Shown here: positions 4,979 through 9,976 of the stretch, one piece after another
How positions within the stretch are numbered: position 1 is the stretch's first letter
Layout: each line of letters opens with the position of its first letter
Assembly: GCA_016198045.1 (NCBI GenBank)
Contig: JACQJI010000030.1
Span: forward strand, 1 to 9,976
Source: Candidatus Doudnabacteria bacterium
GTDB lineage: Bacteria > Patescibacteriota > Doudnabacteria > UBA920 > O2-02-FULL-48-8
DNA: 9,976 nucleotides
Reading direction: 5' to 3'
The notes under the pieces: generated by a model
The model's database searches: none
Told to the model about the DNA's origin: nothing
Seen by the model: only the letters and a program-made list of their open reading frames with translations
Program-made: the position numbers and the translations under genes

Positions 4979-6247
4979 GCGATACTTGGAAAGCTGCAAA
5001 TTGCCTGGCCCGCCTAGGGAAATCACTTCTTTGATGGCTTTGACCGGATTCTGGACTTTGAGTTTGTGAATGTTTTCTTTGACTTGCTGATAAGCATCCC
5101 GAAAGGGGACTCCTGCCTTGACGAGTTTGTTCGCCTCGTGCACTGCGAAAAATTCAGGTGATAAGGATTTCATAAGTACAGGCTTGTTCGGCTTAACTTT
5201 GCTCATTATCAAAGCGACGATCTCCAAGCTTCGTCTGGCAATACCCAAGCCCTTAATCAGCGGTTCTTTGGTTAACTGGGTGTCGCGGTTATAGCCGGAA
5301 ATTAAGTTTTTGGAAATATCTTTGACTTGAGTTTGCAGAGCCACAATCACGTTGACGTTTGAGCGCAAAATTTCGAAAACATCGGGGTTTTTTTTCTGCG
5401 GCATAATCGACGAGCCAGTGGTAAATTCATTGGGCAAAAGAAAATAATTGAATTCTGGGGTTGTAAACCAAATCATTTCGTTGGCCAGCCGTCCCAGGGT
5501 CATCATGATTTTGGTCAACACACCCAAAATATAGCTTTCGGTAGGGCCTCGGCTGTTGATCGCGTACAAAGTATTAACCTGGGTCCGTTTGAAACCAAGC
5601 AGACGAGTGGTGAGATTGCGATCAATGTCGATATTGATACCAAACCCGGCCGCGGCCCCCAAAGGGTTTTGGTCATTAAGGTCATAAGCAGTAGCCAGCA
5701 ATATATGATCATTGATCAGCTCTTCTAAGTACGCCGCGGCCCAATGCCCTATGCTGGAGGGCATGGCCCGACGGGTATGGGTGTAGCCAGGCATGGGCAC
5801 AAATTCATGCCGTTTGGCCATCTTGAGAAAAACCCCTTGGCATTTAATCAACTCAGCACTAATCTGCTTGAGTTTTTTGCGCGTATAAAGGCGGGTGGCG
5901 ACCAAAACTTGGTCGTTGCGCGAACGACAAGTATGGATTTTCTTGCCCAGGGGACCTAACTTTTCCGTGAGGTAATTTTCAATAGCCGTGTGACAGTCCT
6001 CGTCCGACTGCTTGATCACAAACTTGCCCTTGGCATGCAAAGCCAAAATTTCATTCAGCGTCCGGCTGAGTTTGCGAAGTTCTTTCGGAGTCAAAATTTT
6101 GGCTTTGAGCAAAGCCCGCGCATGAGCTTTGGACGCCGCAATATCAAAAGGCAGCAGGCGCTGATCCAACTGATAATCATTGCCCACCGTGTATTTTTCG
6201 ACCAGAGGGTGAAGCCTGGATGAACTTGATTGCCAGAGCTTGGCCAT
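4961..6247 (-). CDS. argH: Argininosuccinate lyase
   Basis: 428 residues, slightly shorter than most ArgH. The enzyme splits argininosuccinate into arginine and fumarate in the cytoplasm, the last step of arginine synthesis. Family motifs in order: HTCRSRNDQV (105-114), GYTHTRRAMPSS (154-165) carrying the conserved His157, LGAAAGFG (196-203), and the fumarase/aspartase signature GSSIMPQKKNPDVFE (278-292) with the catalytic serine loop. The TH-x-x-x-AMPSS form replaces the commoner THLQxAQP, a variant I associate with a subset of ArgH proteins. It lies 47 bases after the amidohydrolase on the same strand, probably in one transcript; no Shine-Dalgarno is seen. No argG, argF or other arginine gene is in the window, so arginine synthesis from citrulline cannot be confirmed. 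Its 3' end overlaps the Wzy-like gene by 18 bases. Confidence 0.96.
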   Translation of the reverse strand: MAKLWQSSSSRLHPLVEKYTVGNDYQLDQRLLPFDIAASKAHARALLKAKILTPKELRKLSRTLNEILALHAKGKFVIKQSDEDCHTAIENYLTEKLGPLGKKIHTCRSRNDQVLVATRLYTRKKLKQISAELIKCQGVFLKMAKRHEFVPMPGYTHTRRAMPSSIGHWAAAYLEELINDHILLATAYDLNDQNPLGAAAGFGINIDIDRNLTTRLLGFKRTQVNTLYAINSRGPTESYILGVLTKIMMTLGRLANEMIWFTTPEFNYFLLPNEFTTGSSIMPQKKNPDVFEILRSNVNVIVALQTQVKDISKNLISGYNRDTQLTKEPLIKGLGIARRSLEIVALIMSKVKPNKPVLMKSLSPEFFAVHEANKLVKAGVPFRDAYQQVKENIHKLKVQNPVKAIKEVISLGGPGNLQLSKYRLSKPL

Positions 6248-6294
6248 AGTTTTACTAATTACTAATTTTTGCGAATTTACGAATCTTCATAAAA

Positions 6295-7275
6295 CTATTT
6301 ATATTCCAAAATTTTCCTGCCATTAACTGTTGCTATGTCAACAAGCTTATCAAAATCATAGTATCGGCAGGCTTCCATAAGTATGCGCATCTCTGTCCAC
6401 AGATCGCCGTCGATAAACGGCTGATAAAAATCCGCGACATTATCAACTCCCATGCCGACCAAGACCCCTGCCCTAAGCATTTCAGGAACATTGGCAATTG
6501 AATTGTGAACCACAGCTTGATATTGATCAAGCTGGCGCATGCTTAATGCGGCCGAAGGACAAACCACCACCGCAATCCCATTGTCTGCCAGTTGCTGATA
6601 GATTTTGCTTCTATATTCCTTGGGTTGAGCAGAAATGGAAATGGCGTGGACGGCTACGACCCGGCCTTGGTAGCCGTATTTTTTGGTATATTCAATCAGC
6701 ATTTCGGTGTCGTGTTCGTTGGGGTTGTTTTCCTGATCAATATGGACGTGGAGCGGTCTGTTTAAATTTTTGGCAATGCCAAACAAGAAGTCTAAATTTT
6801 GGCGATCATTGGGCCGGTCCTTGGAAGGAAGGCCGCCGGCAATGTCGGCCTTGGCTGTGATGGCTTGGTACAATTCACGCGCGCTTTTATCCAGCAAGCC
6901 GCCTAAGGGTTGGGTCACTGTCAGCAGTTTGATTTTATCTTGATATTGCTGTTTGACTTGGTTGGCGGCATCGATGGCTTTATGCTCAACCGCAGCATAA
7001 GCATCAACAAAGGTGCAAGCCACCCTCACACCTTGAGCAACAAGCAAATCCAGGGCAGTTTTAACCCGTTCGGCAATCTGTTCTTGGGTCGAGGCTTTTT
7101 TGATATCATCACTCATCAGCCACTTGACTTCCATATCAACCATGCTTTTGTCCAAACCATCCTTGGTAATGTAAAAGGCTTTGTCAAAATGGGCATGGCA
7201 ATTGACAAACCCACCTTTGTCGGCTATCGCTTGAAGCATTTGCGCTTTTAAATCCCAGGGTTGTGATAAAGACAT
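6295..7275 (-). CDS. Amidohydrolase, cytosine-deaminase-like
   Basis: 326 residues, a metal-dependent TIM-barrel hydrolase of the CodA/AtzC-like branch. Metal and active-site motifs: HAHFDK (27-32), HVHIDQEN (176-183), VAVH (207-210) and GMGVDN (274-279). The usual N-terminal beta-sandwich strands are almost missing, since the barrel motif begins at residue 23. The classical cytosine deaminase motif H-x-D-E has Q181 where the catalytic Glu is expected, with Glu182 one residue later, so the substrate may not be cytosine. Deamination or hydrolysis of a cyclic amidine-type compound is likely; the exact substrate cannot be named. The ATG directly follows the U-run of an intrinsic terminator in its own leader, and the gene has a separate promoter. 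argH follows. Confidence 0.85.
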   Translation of the reverse strand: MSLSQPWDLKAQMLQAIADKGGFVNCHAHFDKAFYITKDGLDKSMVDMEVKWLMSDDIKKASTQEQIAERVKTALDLLVAQGVRVACTFVDAYAAVEHKAIDAANQVKQQYQDKIKLLTVTQPLGGLLDKSARELYQAITAKADIAGGLPSKDRPNDRQNLDFLFGIAKNLNRPLHVHIDQENNPNEHDTEMLIEYTKKYGYQGRVVAVHAISISAQPKEYRSKIYQQLADNGIAVVVCPSAALSMRQLDQYQAVVHNSIANVPEMLRAGVLVGMGVDNVADFYQPFIDGDLWTEMRILMEACRYYDFDKLVDIATVNGRKILEYK

Positions 7276-7303
7276 AAAAAAACAGCCATCAAGGCCGATG
7301 GCT
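7276..7303 (-). terminator. Leader terminator (attenuator) directly before the amidohydrolase start
   Basis: On the minus strand AGCCATC (7303-7297 side) pairs with GATGGCT (ending at 7284), 7-bp stem, 6-base loop, then G and seven T; the ATG follows at once. It lies between promoter and gene, so it must be bypassed for expression. An upstream AACCATC (7318-7312) could pair with the same GATGG arm. Confidence 0.7.
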
Positions 7304-7353
7304 CAGCTTAGATGGTTTGAATAAACACGAAAAAGAAAAATTTGTCGTTGCAT
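7303..7353 (-). CDS. Putative leader peptide of the amidohydrolase gene
   Basis: Seventeen codons including stop: MQRQIFLFRVYSNHLS. The ATG lies at or within about one base of the predicted transcription start, so it would be leaderless. The TGA stop ends at the first base of the terminator stem, so a ribosome at the stop would cover the hairpin's 5' arm. It is in frame with the amidohydrolase, separated only by the stop. There is no run of one amino acid that would name the effector; two Arg and three Phe stand out weakly. Confidence 0.45.
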   Translation of the reverse strand: MQRQIFLFRVYSNHLS

Positions 7354-7360
7354 CTTAAGT

Positions 7361-7389
7361 AAAGTAGCAAACTTCATCAACCAAGTCAA
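7361..7389 (-). promoter_or_regulatory. Promoter of the amidohydrolase-argH operon
   Basis: Minus-strand TTGACT (7389-7384), 17-base spacer, TACTTT (7366-7361), starting 7 bases after the tRNA-Ala 3' end. Confidence 0.65.
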
Positions 7390-7395
7390 CGTTTC

Positions 7396-7469
7396 TGGTG
7401 GACTTAGGCGGAATCGAACCGCCGTCTCCACAATGCGAATGTGGCGTCTTACCACTAGACTATAAGCCC
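7396..7469 (-). tRNA. tRNA-Ala(CGC)
   Basis: 74 bases. Acceptor GGGCTTA/TAAGTCC with the alanine pair G3-U70, D-stem GTCT/AGAC, anticodon stem CCACA/TGTGG with loop TTCGCAT (anticodon CGC, codon GCG), T-stem GGCGG/CCGCC, discriminator A and encoded CCA. It starts 6 bases after the stop of the 62-residue membrane protein gene, so the two probably share a transcript. Confidence 0.94.
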
Positions 7470-7475
7470 GGAAGC

Positions 7476-7664
7476 TTAGAAATTCAAAAATTTTTCAAAC
7501 ACCCGATCGACTATCCCAGCCGAACGATTCCAAAAAAACAGTCCAACCAGAAGCAAAAAAAGAATGCCGTTAAGGATCAAAACCTTAACCAAATCCCGAT
7601 GGACCTCGTGATATTCATCCTGAAGGAGAGTCGAGCCAATTCTAATTTTTTGCTTGTTTGACAT
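7476..7664 (-). CDS. Small single-pass membrane protein, unknown function
   Basis: 62 residues. A charged N-terminal part (EYHEVHRDL) leads into one hydrophobic segment at about 26-45 (VKVLILNGILFLLLVGLFFW) and a short amphipathic tail. I do not recognise a named family; similar short proteins with a DL-hydrophobic-segment-FxxR layout seem common in Patescibacteria, but that is memory only. A SecE-like role was considered because of size, but the SecE signature is not visible. It is read from a TATAAT at 7712-7707 with no Shine-Dalgarno before the ATG, and is probably co-transcribed with tRNA-Ala(CGC). Confidence 0.6.
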   Translation of the reverse strand: MSNKQKIRIGSTLLQDEYHEVHRDLVKVLILNGILFLLLVGLFFWNRSAGIVDRVFEKFLNF

Positions 7665-7806
7665 ACCAGGTACTGAAAATTTGATTATTAGACAATTATT
7701 AGGTAGATTATAGCTGAACGTCGCCAGATATAAAATTTGATTTTGCAGCCATTACCTTAGTTGTTCCGCCCTGGCGGAACAACTATCAAATTTCTAGTAC
7801 CTGGCA
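7663..7806. repeat. Intergenic element bounded by a 27-bp imperfect inverted repeat with a central hairpin
   Basis: The left arm begins at 7663 (ATACCAGGTACT...AAATTTGAT) and its reverse complement ends at about 7806, matching at about 22 of 27 positions. Between them TAGTTGTTCCGCC (7758-7770) pairs with GGCGGAACAACTA (7773-7785), 13 bp without a T-run. AAATTTGAT occurs a third time near 7733. The arms reach the start region of both divergent genes. It could be a duplicated operator or a small palindromic insertion. Confidence 0.55.
7707..7712 (-). promoter_or_regulatory. -10 box of the small membrane protein gene
   Basis: Consensus TATAAT on the minus strand, about 43 bases before the ATG at 7664. 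No convincing -35 is seen. Confidence 0.45.
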
Positions 7807-7815
7807 TAAGCGCAT

Positions 7816-7821
7816 TATAAT
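7816..7821 (+). promoter_or_regulatory. -10 box of the DUF4446-bactofilin-kinase-like cluster
   Basis: Consensus TATAAT on the plus strand. It overlaps a possible ATG at 7820, which argues that translation starts at ATG 7835 with a leader of only a few bases. No clear -35 is visible. Confidence 0.55.
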
Positions 7822-7834
7822 GCCTAGAGATGAT

Positions 7835-8296
7835 ATGAATCAACAGCTCATATTTGCCAGTTCTGCCATATCGGTAATTCTGATTTTAACTCTCATTTGG
7901 GTTATATACAAGCTGCTGAAGCTGGAAAGAATCCGCAGGCAATTTTTGACCAGTGAAACTGGAAAAAATTTAGAAGACGTCCTAGTGGAGCAAAACCGCA
8001 AACTTACAAACCTGACCACTGAAGTCAGCCAACTTGGCAAGGAACTTGAGCAATTGATTAGCTCCAACCAGCACGACATTAAAAAAGTGGGATTTATCAG
8101 ATTTAATCCTTTTGAGGATGATGGCGGCAATATGAGTTTTGCTTTGGCGCTGTTAAACGAACACGACAACGGAGTCGTCATCTCATCTTTGCACAGTCGA
8201 ACAGGAACTCGGATGTATGCTAAGTCTGTGGCAAGCGGCAAATCAGAGTCCAAACTAACCAGCGAGGAACAACAGGCAATTAAACAGGCTAAATAA
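7835..8296 (+). CDS. DUF4446 family membrane protein
   Basis: 153 residues from ATG 7835; an ATG at 7820 in the same frame is rejected because it lies within the TATAAT box. One membrane segment (about 5-24), a coiled-coil-like stretch (about 40-80, VEQNRKLTNLTTEVSQLGKELEQLI) and the DUF4446 domain with its hallmark KVGFIRFNPFEDDGGNMSFALALL followed by GVVISSLHSRTGTRMYAK and a closing KLTSEEQQAIKQA. The biochemical role is unknown. From memory, DUF4446 genes in Firmicutes lie near parA/parB and bactofilin genes, which fits the bactofilin two bases downstream and the parS cluster 3.5 kb to the left. First gene of a three-gene cluster. Confidence 0.87.
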   Translation: MNQQLIFASSAISVILILTLIWVIYKLLKLERIRRQFLTSETGKNLEDVLVEQNRKLTNLTTEVSQLGKELEQLISSNQHDIKKVGFIRFNPFEDDGGNMSFALALLNEHDNGVVISSLHSRTGTRMYAKSVASGKSESKLTSEEQQAIKQAK

Positions 8297-8298
8297 CT

Positions 8299-8670
8299 AT
8301 GGCAGCAAGGAACGAAAATCCTGATACCATCGTCGCCACCAGTATGCGGATCGAGGGAGAGTTAAAATCCGGCGGGAACATCAAAATTGACGGGGTCATT
8401 TCCGGAAAAGTCCAAACTTCAGCAGATCTGGTGATCGGCAGCAACGCGCAAATCGACGCTGATCTGATAGCGGCAAGCGCAGTCATCGCCGGTGTGGTCA
8501 AGGGCAACGTAACCATAAAAAATTCTCTTACCATTATGGAAACCGGAAAAATTATTGGCAATATCGCCTGCAGTAGTCTGAGCATTCGGGAAGGAGCATA
8601 TTTTTCCGGCAACTGCCGAATGCAGGAGCCTAAGCAGGGAAACCATATCGCTCCGGAACCCGAGGAATAA
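8299..8670 (+). CDS. Bactofilin (polymer-forming cytoskeletal protein)
   Basis: 123 residues. Bactofilins are beta-helical proteins that polymerise without nucleotide and act as scaffolds for cell shape, wall synthesis or, in some species, ParABS positioning. The central core at about 10-108 shows the repeated short beta-strand pattern with alternating hydrophobic residues and glycine turns (TIVATSMRIEGELKSGGNIKIDG, then GVVKGNVTIKNSLTIMETGKIIGNI). Short disordered ends flank it: MAARNENPD in front and a Pro/Glu-rich tail, as is usual. The ATG lies two bases after the DUF4446 stop, and its TAA overlaps the next ATG (ATAATG), so the three genes are likely translationally coupled. No membrane segment; it would rely on the DUF4446 protein or lipids to reach the membrane. 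Confidence 0.93.
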   Translation: MAARNENPDTIVATSMRIEGELKSGGNIKIDGVISGKVQTSADLVIGSNAQIDADLIAASAVIAGVVKGNVTIKNSLTIMETGKIIGNIACSSLSIREGAYFSGNCRMQEPKQGNHIAPEPEE

Positions 8671-9503
8671 TGCATTACTATATTGTCGATCCCCAAAACT
8701 TGAATCAGCGACAATTCGCAAGAGTACAGACTCAACTGTACTCTTGTCTTTCTGAGTACCGGATCAACGGGGAAACTTCGAGAGTTACCAGCCTGCGCAC
8801 CGTGCCGCAACTTACAGATCACGCCATAAGTCATGGTGCCAAAACCTTGGTGGCCGTGGGAGCGGATGACACTCTCATTGACTTAATTAACGCACTTAAG
8901 GGACGGGAAGCGGTGATTGGCTATATCCCATTATTCGAAACTGAAGTTGGTTCAATTTTGGGCATAACTGATGTCGATTCAGGGTGCAAAATTATTGCTC
9001 TGCGAAGGATCGCAATGCTTGATTTAGGCATCGTCAACCAAACGGCATTTCTCACTAAATTGTCGTTCGGGGTTAACCTTCCCAAACCACGCACCTTTAA
9101 TTTAGGGATGCTGAGGCAACTGTTTTCTCTGCCCACCTTTGAAGTCAAATTTTCGACCAGTGATTATAGTGCCGTGCTTCAGGTAGTAGGCGGACAGATA
9201 ATCAACGGCAGGGGACCGATTTGCAAAAAACTGCTGGCTTCGCCGATGGACGGAATTCTGGATGTCTTGCTGCTGCCCAAATTGGCTCCCTGGACTATGG
9301 TCAAATTCCGAAAATATATCATGAACGGCTGCTTTGATCAGATTCCGGGAAGCTCGCTCGTACACCTCAACCGGCTAGAAATTTCCTCGCCCGAAGGCCT
9401 GCCGCTTAGAATCGGAAATCATATAGTGGCCAAAACCCCGGCAACAGTAGAAGTCATGCCTAAAGCTCTGAAAATGATCGTAGGCAAGGATCGGATATTT
9501 TAG
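8670..9503 (+). CDS. Diacylglycerol-kinase-like protein with degenerate ATP site
   Basis: 277 residues, resembling the YegS/DgkB lipid kinase fold. The N-terminal half has the right order of elements, TLVAVGADDTLIDLINAL (59-76) and IGYIPLFETEVGSILGI (83-99). However, the family's GGDGT nucleotide loop is GADDT (64-68), and the GTGNDFAR stretch is replaced by FETEVGSI. The C-terminal half keeps the typical GGQIINGRGPICKK...SPMDGILDVLLLP (174-203) with D194 and D198. Active members phosphorylate diacylglycerol or sphingoid lipids at the membrane. Here kinase activity is doubtful, and a lipid-sensing or scaffolding role with the bactofilin partner is possible. The start ATG overlaps the bactofilin TAA by one base. 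It ends before a strong terminator. Confidence 0.72.
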   Translation: MHYYIVDPQNLNQRQFARVQTQLYSCLSEYRINGETSRVTSLRTVPQLTDHAISHGAKTLVAVGADDTLIDLINALKGREAVIGYIPLFETEVGSILGITDVDSGCKIIALRRIAMLDLGIVNQTAFLTKLSFGVNLPKPRTFNLGMLRQLFSLPTFEVKFSTSDYSAVLQVVGGQIINGRGPICKKLLASPMDGILDVLLLPKLAPWTMVKFRKYIMNGCFDQIPGSSLVHLNRLEISSPEGLPLRIGNHIVAKTPATVEVMPKALKMIVGKDRIF

Positions 9504-9516
9504 GATTCGTCTTTAA

Positions 9517-9548
9517 GAAAAAATCCGACTGGTCAGTCGGATTTTTTC
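9517..9548. terminator. Bidirectional intrinsic terminator
   Basis: A 14-bp perfect stem (9517-9530/9535-9548) with loop GGTC. It ends in six T on the plus strand and, by symmetry, six T on the minus strand. It serves both the DUF4446-bactofilin-kinase-like cluster and the opposing tRNA operon. Confidence 0.93.
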
Positions 9549-9550
9549 TT

Positions 9551-9624
9551 TGGAGCAGGTAACGGGAATCGAACCCGTACCCCTTCCTTGGCAAGGAAGC
9601 GTTCTACCATTAAACCATACCTGC
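9551..9624 (-). tRNA. tRNA-Gly(GCC)
   Basis: 74 bases. Acceptor GCAGGTA/TACCTGC, anticodon stem CTTCC/GGAAG with loop TTGCCAA (anticodon GCC), T-stem ACGGG/CCCGT, discriminator T and encoded CCA. Last gene of the tRNA array, followed by the shared terminator. Confidence 0.96.
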
Positions 9625-9625
9625 C

Positions 9626-9702
9626 TGGTGCCGGAGGGCAGAATCGAACTGCCGACGCCTGCCTCTTCAGGGCAGCGCTCTAAACCACTGAGCTACTCCG
9701 GC
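9626..9702 (-). tRNA. tRNA-Phe(GAA)
   Basis: 77 bases. Acceptor GCCGGAG/CTCCGGC, anticodon stem CTGCC/GGCAG with loop CTGAAGA (anticodon GAA), T-stem GGCAG/CTGCC, discriminator A and encoded CCA. One base separates it from tRNA-Gly. Confidence 0.96.
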
Positions 9703-9726
9703 ATGAAATATATTATATCAATTTCT

Positions 9727-9801
9727 TGGTGGGCAGTGCAGGATTTGAACCTGCGACCCTTGCGATGTAAACGCAATGCTCTACCGCTGAGCTAACCGTC
9801 C
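9727..9801 (-). tRNA. tRNA-Val(UAC)
   Basis: 75 bases. Anticodon stem TTGCG/CGCAA with loop TTTACAT (anticodon TAC), D-stem GCTC/GAGC, T-stem GCAGG/CCTGC, discriminator A and encoded CCA. Acceptor GGACGGT/ACTGCCC has an A3-C70 mismatch and a G5-U68 wobble, so the stem is weaker than normal. Confidence 0.92.
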
Positions 9802-9808
9802 CCAGACC

Positions 9809-9883
9809 GCCCCGCCGGCCGCGGGGCGCTCTAACCTCCGCCCGAGGCGGATCAGCCTTGGGCTGAAACTGAGCTAAGCGCGC
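9809..9883 (-). pseudogene. tRNA 5'-half with two hairpins inserted in the D-loop
   Basis: Read on the minus strand: acceptor 5' strand GCGCGCT (9883-9877), TA, D-stem GCTC, D-loop AGTT, then a 30-base insertion made of two 15-base hairpins (TCAGCC/GGCTGA at 9852-9866 and TCCGCC/GGCGGA at 9837-9851), then D-loop GGTTA and D-stem GAGC. Removing the insertion restores a canonical AGTTGGTTA D-loop. Where the anticodon arm should be there is a GC-rich hairpin (GCCCCGC/GCGGGGC, 9809-9827) without U33, and no T-arm or 3' acceptor follows before tRNA-Val begins. It cannot make a normal tRNA. The amino-acid identity cannot be told. Confidence 0.65.
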
Positions 9884-9886
9884 ACA

Positions 9887-9970
9887 TGCGGACGGGGAGA
9901 GTCGAACTCCCATAACCTTGCGGTTGCTAGCCCCTCAAGCTTGTGCGTCTACCAATTTCGCCACGTCCGC
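9887..9970 (-). tRNA. tRNA-Leu(GAG), no encoded CCA
   Basis: 84-base class II tRNA. Acceptor GCGGACG/CGTCCGC, D-stem GCG/CGC, anticodon loop TTGAGGG (anticodon GAG, codon CUC), variable arm AACC/GGTT, T-stem GGGAG/CTCCC, discriminator A. The next bases are TGT rather than CCA, unlike every other complete tRNA in the window, so CCA must be added after transcription. The anticodon stem CAAGC/GCTAG has an A28-A42 mismatch. The tRNA 5'-half begins directly downstream. Confidence 0.9.
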
Positions 9971-9976
9971 GTACAC

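Noticed and set aside
6255..6290. Eleven-residue frame MKIRKFAKISN before argH
   Set aside because: It lies in an AT-rich TTCGTAA/TTAGTAA low-complexity stretch with no hairpin or start signal; probably chance.
7276..7353. UGA recoding that would fuse the leader frame to the amidohydrolase
   Set aside because: All other genes read through cleanly with the standard code, and the fused part would be encoded by a perfect terminator.
7476..7664. SecE
   Set aside because: Size and one membrane segment fit, but the conserved SecE residues before and after the segment are not seen and no nusG or rplK follows.
9550..9913. Open frames across the tRNA array on both strands
   Set aside because: They are translations of tRNA genes, a common artefact.

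Overview
The window looks like a piece of a small bacterial genome of the Candidate Phyla Radiation (Patescibacteria) type. This is an inference. It rests on the standard genetic code with compact, AT-leaning genes that mostly lack Shine-Dalgarno sequences, on palindromic repeats read in frame inside a protein gene (encoding AFAEASADKQ- and AFVATSAKEAAS-like peptides), on a TrpR/YerC-type regulator with an extra C-terminal tail, and on many tRNA genes scattered singly or in small operons. No marker here fixes the lineage.

Left part (1-2460, all minus strand): a TrpR-like (YerC/YecD) regulator has a strong promoter overlapped by an inverted repeat. Next come a membrane-anchored protein with a possible phage-decoration-type beta domain and a set of hairpins attached to a tRNA-Ser 3' fragment. 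An operon then follows in the order tRNA-Arg(CCU), tRNA-Ala(GGC), rnhB, tRNA-Ser(CGA), with a clear promoter at 2484-2512.

Middle (2555-4978): a GC-richer plus-strand gene for a YdjM/DUF457-like membrane protein ends in its own terminator. A tRNA-Pro locus follows, with a duplicated 3' end and palindromic repeats. Then comes an O-antigen-ligase/Wzy-like polytopic membrane protein. Inside this gene lies the most striking signal of the window: two perfect copies of the ParB-binding centromere site parS (TGTTTCACGTGAAACA), two 14/16 copies and several half-sites within about 0.8 kb.

Right-middle (4961-7664, minus strand): argininosuccinate lyase follows a cytosine-deaminase-like amidohydrolase. 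The amidohydrolase has its own promoter, and its leader contains a 16-codon open reading frame whose stop codon runs into an intrinsic terminator placed directly before the start codon. This is a good candidate for translation-controlled attenuation. Upstream of it are tRNA-Ala(CGC) and a 62-residue membrane protein.

Right part (7663-9976): an intergenic region bounded by an inverted repeat separates the minus-strand genes from a tight plus-strand cluster of DUF4446 protein, bactofilin and a degenerate diacylglycerol-kinase-like protein. The cluster ends at a bidirectional terminator shared with an opposing tRNA array (Leu, Val, Phe, Gly). Between tRNA-Leu and tRNA-Val lies the 5' half of another tRNA with two hairpins inserted in its D-loop.

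A parS cluster 3.5 kb from DUF4446 and bactofilin genes, families often found near parAB, suggests a region involved in chromosome segregation, probably near the origin. No parA or parB is visible here.
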